Part shown: one piece after another, positions 58,545 to 64,000 of the stretch
How the letters are laid out: the number at the start of each line of letters is the position of its first letter
Numbering within the stretch: position 1 is the stretch's first letter
From: Rosa chinensis
Taxonomy: Eukaryota; Streptophyta; Magnoliopsida; Rosales; Rosaceae
NCBI RefSeq assembly: GCF_002994745.2
Contig: NC_037091.1
Location: 37,585,612-37,649,611 of the forward strand
Direction of reading: 5' to 3'
DNA: 64,000 bases
Position numbers and translations under genes: made by a program
The notes under the pieces: model-generated
The model's database searches: none
The model's input: only the letters and a program-made list of their open reading frames with translations
Told to the model about the DNA's origin: nothing

Positions 58545-59395
58545 AGTGTAAAGCGGGAAGGCGTGAGCGGGAAGCTCGGGGGTGCTTGGAAGGCGTGAAC
58601 GGGAAGCTCGGGGGTGCCGGGAAGGAGTGAGGGAGAAGCTCGGGGGTGCCAGGAAGGTGTGAGGAGGAAGCTCAGGGGTGCTGTGAAGGCGTGAGTGGGA
58701 AGCTCGGGGGTGCCGTAAAGGAGTGAGAGTGAAAGCCGGGGGTGCCGGGAAGGCGTGAGCGGGAAGCTCGGGGGTGTCGTAAAGGCGTGATCATGAAATC
58801 TCGGGGGTGCCGGGAAGGCGTGAGCATAAAGCTCGGGGGTACCAGGAAGGCTTGAGCAAAAGCTCGTGAGCGGGAAGCTCGGGGGTGCAGTGAAGGTGTG
58901 AGCAGAAGCTCGGGGTTGCCATGAAGGCGTGAGTGGAAGCTCGTGGTTGCCGCGAAGGCATGAGCGGGATGCTCGATGGGTGCCGGGAAGGCGTGAGCGG
59001 AAGCTAGTGGTTGCCGGAGCTCGGTGGTGCTGCGGAGGCTTGAGCGGGAAGCTCGGGGTTGCCACGAAGGCGTGAGCTGAAGCTCGTGGTTGCCGAGAAG
59101 GCATGAGCGGGTTGCTCGATGGGTGCAGGGAAGGCGTGAGTGGAAACTCGTGAGCGAGAAGCTTGGGGGTTGCCGCTGAGGCATGAGCAGGAAGCTCGGG
59201 GTTGCCGTGAAGGCGTGAGTGGAAGCTCGTGGTTGCCAGGAAGGCATGAGTGGGATGCTCAATGGGTGCCGGGAAGGCGTGAGCGGAAGCTCGTGGTTGC
59301 CAGGTAGGCGTGAGCGTTAGAGCTCATGAGCGGAAGCTCGGGGTGTTGCCATGAAGCATCAACGGGTAGCTCGAAGGTGATGCCCTGAGGCATGA
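58545..59395. repeat. Tandem array, about 30-33 bp unit
   Basis: About 25 degenerate copies of a unit starting GAAGGCGTGAGCGGGAAGCT and continuing CGGGGGTGCCGG. Most units contain a small hairpin GAGC-GGGAA-GCTC. The array stays open on the minus strand in two frames, giving repeated PRASxHAFxAPPSFPLTPS-like peptides, which is a by-product of the unit length and low stop content rather than evidence of a gene. Confidence 0.85.
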
Positions 59396-59933
59396 GAGTA
59401 ACCATTGCTAATTATGATGGGCTGTATGTACAAGTCTCCGAAGTCCCCGGTCAAGGAGGGTTTTCAGCGGGGTTGATACCAAAGCGTGGCTTTGTGCCAT
59501 ATTGCGAGTCTAATTAGTGCAAGTGCGTTGTCCATCTAGAATTGGTCACAGCGAATGCTTATGCCCTTTCGGGTGGGCCCCTGCTAGGCCCCCCAAGGAG
59601 TCCCCCACTCCTGGCTATAGACCTCCGTATGGTCGAAAAATTGTTTGATGAGGGGAGCTGCGTTTAAGCAGTGGGTGTTAGGTAGCGAACCTAATCTTTG
59701 ATACCCGAGTGTCGAGGGTTAACTGCAGGAGCAATGGCTGCCGTGGGCTGCGTTAACCAATCCCTTTACTCTTTCCCGAAGGAGAAAGGCTTGACTGCAA
59801 TGCCGCGTATCAGTCATTGTCATTATGAGGCGTTGCCTTATAGCTTGGCGGTGGTTGTAGACCATAGACTCGTAAAGTTTGTATTTGTATGAAAAATGAC
59901 AAACAAATAGAGCAAGTAGTGATATTTTGTTTG
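59396..59933. other. Interior of the LTR element, no gene seen
   Basis: Contains C-rich tracts (CCCCTGCTAGGCCCCCCAAG at 59579-59598), polypurine on the minus strand, which might relate to plus-strand priming. No coding domain recognised. Confidence 0.4.
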
Positions 59934-60345
59934 GGGAAAATTTCACAAACAGTACACCAAGTACAGGCCACTAATAATTCTTGTACATAAAGTTTCAAAC
60001 CAATCATTTCGGTACACGAAATCTGAAACTCGACCCACTATCAGTACACGACGTCGATGACGCCGTTAATTTGACACCAAAATGTCTATTATGCCCTCAA
60101 TTCTTTTTTTTTTTAATAATTTTTTTTTTTCCTTCGTTTTTATCTCTTTCTTCTTCCTTCTTCCAGCTCCACGAAACCCACCTGTGTGAAGAAGCCCGAG
60201 CTCACCCACTTCGAAACCCACCTCTGTTCTTCAGTTTTCCTTTCTTTCTTTATGATTTTTCTTCATCTATTAGATTCCTCCTTCCTCAGATCCCTCTCTC
60301 TCTCTCTCTTCTTCGGTGACAATTGCGGTGGTTCGGTGACAATTG

Positions 60346-60918
60346 CAGCAAATCACGGCGTACCTGTCCAAAATCCAGAGGGGCTACCATATCCAACCGT
60401 TCGGGTGCACGATTGAGGTGGAAGAGTCCACCTTCGGGGTCATTGCCTACAACGAGAACGCCAGGGACCTGCTCGACCTGAGGCCCCAGTCAGTTCCGGT
60501 GCTCGAGAGGCAGGAGATCCTCACAATCAAGACCGACGTCAGGACGCTCTTCACGCCTTCCAGCTCAACTTTGCTGGAGAAGGCTTTCCGTGCACCGGAG
60601 ATTACTCTTCTCAACCCAATTTTGATACATTCGAGGGTTTCCGGCAGGCCGTTTTACGCGATTTTGCATAGGATTGATGTTGGGGTTGTCATTGATTTGG
60701 AGCCTACTAGAATAGAGGACCCGGCTCTGTCTATAGCCGGGGCGGTGCAGTCTCAGAAGCTAGTCGTGAGGGCGATTTCGCAGCTGCAGTCACTGCCCGG
60801 TGGGGATATTAAGCTTTTGTGTGACATGGTGGTGGAGAGTGTGAGGGAGCTTACTGGGTATGATAGAGTTCTGGAGTACAAGTTTCATGAGGATGAGCAC
60901 GGGGAGGTTTTGGCTGAA
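60346..60918 (+). pseudogene. Phytochrome B-type gene fragment (PAS and start of GAF)
   Basis: Open without stops for about 190 codons: [20 protein letters not shown], then [79 protein letters not shown]. This is the N-terminal PAS domain and the beginning of the GAF domain of a plant phytochrome, closest to PHYB by the blocks QQITAYLS and [11 protein letters not shown]. The frame has no ATG at its front. The chromophore-attachment Cys region, PHY domain and histidine-kinase-like output are absent. Some conserved residues are changed (QRGY for QRGG, VLEYKF for VMVYKF). It is an intronless piece of exon 1 captured by the transposon. The open frame runs on into element sequence to 60978. Confidence 0.9.
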
Positions 60919-60978
60919 GTGGGTGACATCAATAAAGCTACAGAACAGGATGGTAAACAAGGAAATAGGAAAAGATAG

Positions 60979-61165
60979 CACCCACCATAGAAAGCCCCAA
61001 AGTTCCAGCTGAAGGAGGTGGCATTCCTGATATAGTATATCCCAACACATTTGCAGTCATGGCATCCGTAACATTCACTTTGTAATTCCTCAAATCCTCC
61101 ATTGTCAAAATCCCACCAGCCTCTCTCACATCTTTTACAATTGTTTCACCAAGACTATCGTTGCC
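60979..61165 (-). pseudogene. Gamma-glutamyltransferase (GGT) gene fragment
   Basis: Minus strand reads GNDSLGETIVKDVREAGGIL, then TMEDLRNYKVNVTDAM and LGYTISGMPPPSAGTLGLSM. Plant GGTs have VKDVRxAGGIMTxxDLRxYKV and GMPPPSGGTxGxxMV in the same order, just before the processing Thr region, which is not included. It is a single short piece, antisense to the phytochrome fragment and beginning about 60 bp beyond it. It is open to 61264 through TIR sequence. No catalytic Thr, no activity expected. Confidence 0.85.
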
Positions 61166-61442
61166 AAGGAATCGAATAGGATGAAGAACAGAGGTGGGTT
61201 TCTTGGAGCCGGAAGAAGGAAGAAGAGAGAGATAAAAAAGAACAGAAAAAAAAATTATTAACAAAAAAAAAGAACTGAGGGCATAATAGACATTTTGGTG
61301 TCAAATTAATGGCGTCATTGACGTCGTGTACTGATAGTGGGTCAAATTTTAGATTTCGTATACCGAAACGCTTGGTTTGGAACTTTATGTATAAGAATTA
61401 TTAGTGGCCTTTACTTGGTGTACTGTTTGCGAAATTTTCTCC

Positions 61443-61929
61443 TTTGTTTGAGTGGTATAGTTTGTTTGAGTGTCCCATGTTTATTTAATTTTGCAATTAA
61501 ATAGAAGCATGGCATACGTGTATAGCATATACTAGTAGTAACGTTGCTAATAACGTTTTTGCATTGTTGCAAACATGCTAAGGATCATTGAGATCAATAT
61601 TTAAAGTATGGAATTGCATGTAAGGCATAGTAAGTGGTTTTGCTAAATCTACGAAATGTTGTAGGCATGCTTAAAAGTAGTAAAAGCATGTAAAGGCATG
61701 GCAATAGTTTAATTGCAAGTGCGTGAAAGATAAGATATAGTTACTTATTTTATGCCGATTTGGAGTGAGTTGGAGTTGACATTGATATAGAGACCCAAAT
61801 CATGTTGGAGTTGTCCAAGCATGACGCTCCATTGCCTTGGTGGATTATTGTGGCTCGGGGTTGATGATTTCACCACCTAGGGAGGTGATCGGTGATTATG
61901 CCCCTTTAACATAAGGTAAAGTTACTAAT

Positions 61930-61967
<38 letters not shown>

Positions 61968-62700
61968 TGGTCGCACCACGCCCCAATTGAATATGCATGA
62001 ATTTGCGACAGGCTATGATGTATTTAGCTTGATTTGCCCAAGGCCGTTTAAACTTTTAAAGGTGCAAACATGTATATGTTTTAGAAAGTCACAATTCAGA
62101 ATGCATGGCCGTATGGTATGCTATCCCAGCATGAATGGATGATGAAAGCATATATACCATGAAGTTATAAGCATGCTTTTGAGATAAGAGACGTTGTCTA
62201 GACATACGTGCAGATGCCTAGTAATATAGTTGCAATTAAATAGAAAGACATGTGCAGCAAAGTAGCAATATTTGGGACATAGCATTGTTTAGCAATTGTT
62301 TGCATAGTATTTTAGGTGGTCCCCCTCAAGATTAAGCTTGAGGGAGCTGCACATGCATTGTGGACAACTATGTGGGTTTGTGTGTCAATGAGCTAACTAA
62401 GTGCTAACATACAATTATATGGGCCAAGCTGATTATTATATATGAGTGGCTAGCCATGCTTGTTCTATATGTGTGCATAGAAGACAAGGATAATTTATAT
62501 GTGAAGGCACGTGTACACCAAAGAAAGAGCTAATCATGCTTCTGTTGAATTGTGTGATGGCATAGGCACGTGTGTACCAAATAAAGAGATGGGAAGCTTA
62601 TCTTGATAGCTGTCTTTGCTGCAAAAGTGCAAGTGAACTTAGTGCAGGGACCAGATGTTTGAATCAAAGAGATTCAAATTGGTTGTTCAGAGAAGAACAT
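61443..62700. other. Interior of the LTR element, no gene seen
   Basis: AT-rich non-coding interior, with a (TA)n run at 61933-61966. No domain recognised on either strand. Confidence 0.45.
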
Positions 62701-63789
62701 GGGAATGAGCATCAAGGGTGATTATCGATAATTGATATCTGTTACTGACGGCTTCCCGAGAGCCCAGCATTTGGATGCCCAGATCGAGTTTCTGGGTATG
62801 GGGAGGAGGTTGTCCAGCGGAGAAGGCTTTGTCCAGCGTGGTGGTCGGCGGAGGGAACCTTGGACGAAGGAAGATGTGGCCTGCGAAGCGGAGCCTTGGC
62901 TAGCGGTTGCTCCTAGAGGCGGAGGACTTGGTGCTCAGCGGTGACTCGTGGAGTCAGCGGAGACCTGGTGTGGGTGCTAGCGGTGATCGCTGCTGGAGCT
63001 TGCAGTGATGGTTGCTGGAGCTAGCGCTGTATTTCCACAGTAGCAAGAGCTGCGTCATAGGGACTTGATGGAGTTGCCGGAGGTGCAGCAAGGCTTGGCG
63101 AAAGGCTGGCGTGCGGAAGACTCGCCGGCGGAAGATTTGCTAGCGGAAGAGTAGCTGGCAGAAAACTTGCTAGTGGACGGACTTACTGGAGGAAGATTGC
63201 TAGCTGTAGCGGAGGCGTGGTCAGCGGTGGTGCTTGGCAGAGCGGAACTTTGGTGAAGCTCGATGGAGCAGAGCTTTGGCTAGCGGTGGTGCTCGGCAGA
63301 GCGGGGCTCGTTGATGGAGCTTTGGTCAGCGGTGGTGCAGCGGAGCGAAGCTTTGGCTAGCGGTAGTTGGGCTTGGCCAGCGGGTTGGCAGAGCCTTTTT
63401 ATGTTGAGGTGATGGGCTGCGCTGCAAATGGTGGTGCATCAAGGACCGGCGGTGATGAGCTGCTGCATAGCGGCTGGCAGCTAGCGGAGCTTTGGCAGGT
63501 GGAGGTGTGCCGCTGATGATCATTGAAAAATGGCCATGGGTGCCCAGAGAAGTCTTCTAGGTGTGAAGAGTGAATTAGCATGATTGTTTTTTTTTTTGGT
63601 AGTGCAACGTTGACTTTACTGACCAAGGTTGACCAACACTGATCAGCGTTGACTTTTTTATATGGGCGTTGACTGGAGTTGACCAGCCCCGACGGGCGTT
63701 GACCGGCCCTGATTTGATGTTGACCGAGCGTTGACTCGAAGCTGACGGGTCAAAGTTCGTGGTAGGTGACGAAGCCTTTGTGTTGGCTT
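62701..63789. repeat. Degenerate AGCGG-rich repeats and GTTGAC-rich tract
   Basis: Irregular repetition of AGCGG, GGTGGTGC and TTTGGCTAGCGG words at about 62990-63500, then a run of GTTGAC words (GCGTTGACTGGAGTTGACC-like) at 63605-63740 just inside the primer-binding-like site. No coding domain. It belongs to the 5' leader of the LTR element on the minus strand. Confidence 0.55.
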
Positions 63790-63806
63790 CCCACAGACGG
63801 TGCCAA
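63790..63806 (-). promoter_or_regulatory. Primer-binding-like site of the large LTR element
   Basis: Minus strand TTGGCACCGTCTGTGGG directly after the LTR end, resembling the TGGCGCCGTCTGTGGGAA sites seen after plant retrotransposon 5' LTRs. This fixes the element's orientation. Confidence 0.6.
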
Positions 63807-64000
63807 TGTTAATGTTAGTGATCGAGGAGTCTAATTAACGTAAAAGATAGAGAGAGGGAGAGAGAGACAATGACACAAGAAGTATAGTTGTTCGTCTCCC
63901 GCCTTAGCGGAAGACTACGTCCACTTGAAAGCTTAACTAGTGTGCTTAGGCCTTGCGGCCTAAGAGGATTACAAGAGATGTAATGGGATGATGAGTAAGT
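63807..64000 (-). repeat. 5' LTR of the large element, cut by the window edge
   Basis: Matches 57463-57655 with few differences (for example GAGGAGTC for GAGGGGTC). The remainder lies outside the window. Confidence 0.8.

Larger units (their letters stand above)
59934..61442. mobile_element. Pack-MULE-like transposon with phytochrome and GGT gene fragments
   Basis: TIRs of about 250 bp. The left starts GGGAAAATTTCACAAACAGT and the right (reverse complement) GGAGAAAATTTCGCAAACAG. The match continues through CACTAATAATTCTT, CACTATCAGTACACGACGTC and CCAAAATGTCTATTATGCCC to a CTTCTTCC-GCTCCA-GAAACCC block (left to about 60185, right from about 61190). It is flanked by TTTGTTTG on both sides (59926-59933, 61443-61450), the 8-9 bp duplication of Mutator-like elements. 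There is no transposase. The cargo is a phytochrome piece on plus and a gamma-glutamyltransferase piece on minus, from two different host genes. Confidence 0.88.
57463..64000 (-). mobile_element. Large non-coding LTR retrotransposon, runs off the window
   Basis: The LTR beginning TGTTAATGTTAGTGATCGAG is present at 57463 and again at 63807 to the window end, about 95% alike over 190 bp. Directly inside the right LTR, on the minus strand, is TTGGCACCGTCTGTGGG (63790-63806), like the primer-binding sequence after many plant gypsy-type 5' LTRs. So the element reads on the minus strand and its 5' LTR is cut by the window edge. No gag or pol was found in about 6 kb. The interior holds a long tandem array (58545-59395), an AGCGG-rich degenerate repeat (62990-63500), a (TA)n run (61933-61966) and a nested Pack-MULE (59934-61442). 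This is a LARD-type non-autonomous element. Confidence 0.75.

Noticed and set aside
58532..59262. Long minus-strand open frames (about 190 residues each) rich in Pro, Ser, Ala
   Set aside because: They are produced by the tandem array whose unit contains no stop in two frames; no start context, domain or non-repetitive part.
60938..61264. 108-codon minus-strand frame as a real GGT gene
   Set aside because: Only a short middle piece of GGT, extended at both ends by transposon sequence, with the catalytic Thr region missing.
62732..62944. 70-codon plus-strand open frame with Gly/Arg-rich sequence
   Set aside because: Inside the degenerate repeat leader of the LTR element; no domain.

Overview
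The window is nuclear DNA from a dicot plant, shown by intron-rich genes with GT-AG junctions, AT-rich spacers, and plant-type Copia, LTR, Helitron, MULE, hAT and tRNA-SINE elements. The composition and the GT47 family look like Rosaceae to me, but the sequence alone does not prove it. I saw no prokaryotic, organellar or CRISPR sequence and no functional tRNA or rRNA gene.

Host genes. A METTL18-type SAM-dependent protein methyltransferase gene (minus strand, 579-3213) can be reassembled exon by exon. It is followed by a cluster of GT47 (exostosin/MUR3-like xyloglucan galactosyltransferase) genes: three intact single-exon copies (6881-8365 plus; 9822-11279 minus; 43284-44768 minus), a decayed relic (9206-9482) and a pseudogene (17415-29343) cut in two by about 10 kb of retrotransposon. 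The cluster is in cycles of duplication and decay, and transposons have spread it over 38 kb.

Mobile DNA fills most of the rest. 14320-17355 is a Helitron carrying part of an OTU-protease gene whose catalytic Cys codon reads Arg. 17638-28062 is an LTR retrotransposon (5-bp target duplication CCTCT) inside the GT47 pseudogene. Inside it lies a solo LTR (18321-25610, TTTTG duplication), and inside that a hAT transposon (20155-24618) with a nearly complete but frameshifted transposase. 30486-30775 holds two clean exons of a DUF21/CNNM-type gene near Helitron-like termini. 35680-42940 is a Copia element with 1.15-kb LTRs, a gag and almost no pol. 45823-46352 and 49745-50285 are LINE 3' ends. 50707-53556 is a second solo LTR of the same family as 18321-25610. 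53874-55825 and 55923-56673 are TIR elements, the first with a small non-autonomous hAT relative nested in its right TIR. 57463 to the window end is a large non-coding LTR element with a long tandem array, and nested in it (59934-61442) is a Pack-MULE-like transposon joining a phytochrome-B-type fragment to an antisense gamma-glutamyltransferase fragment. Four tRNA-derived SINEs with clean target duplications and several MITEs are scattered through.

The most unusual signal is inside both solo LTRs (about 19001-19310 and 51362-51673): a row of about ten short hairpins sharing a 13-nt loop (AGGGGACTGCCGA-like). The stems differ from hairpin to hairpin, yet each arm matches its partner, and the two LTR copies show compensatory stem changes. 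This suggests a selected RNA or DNA structure.
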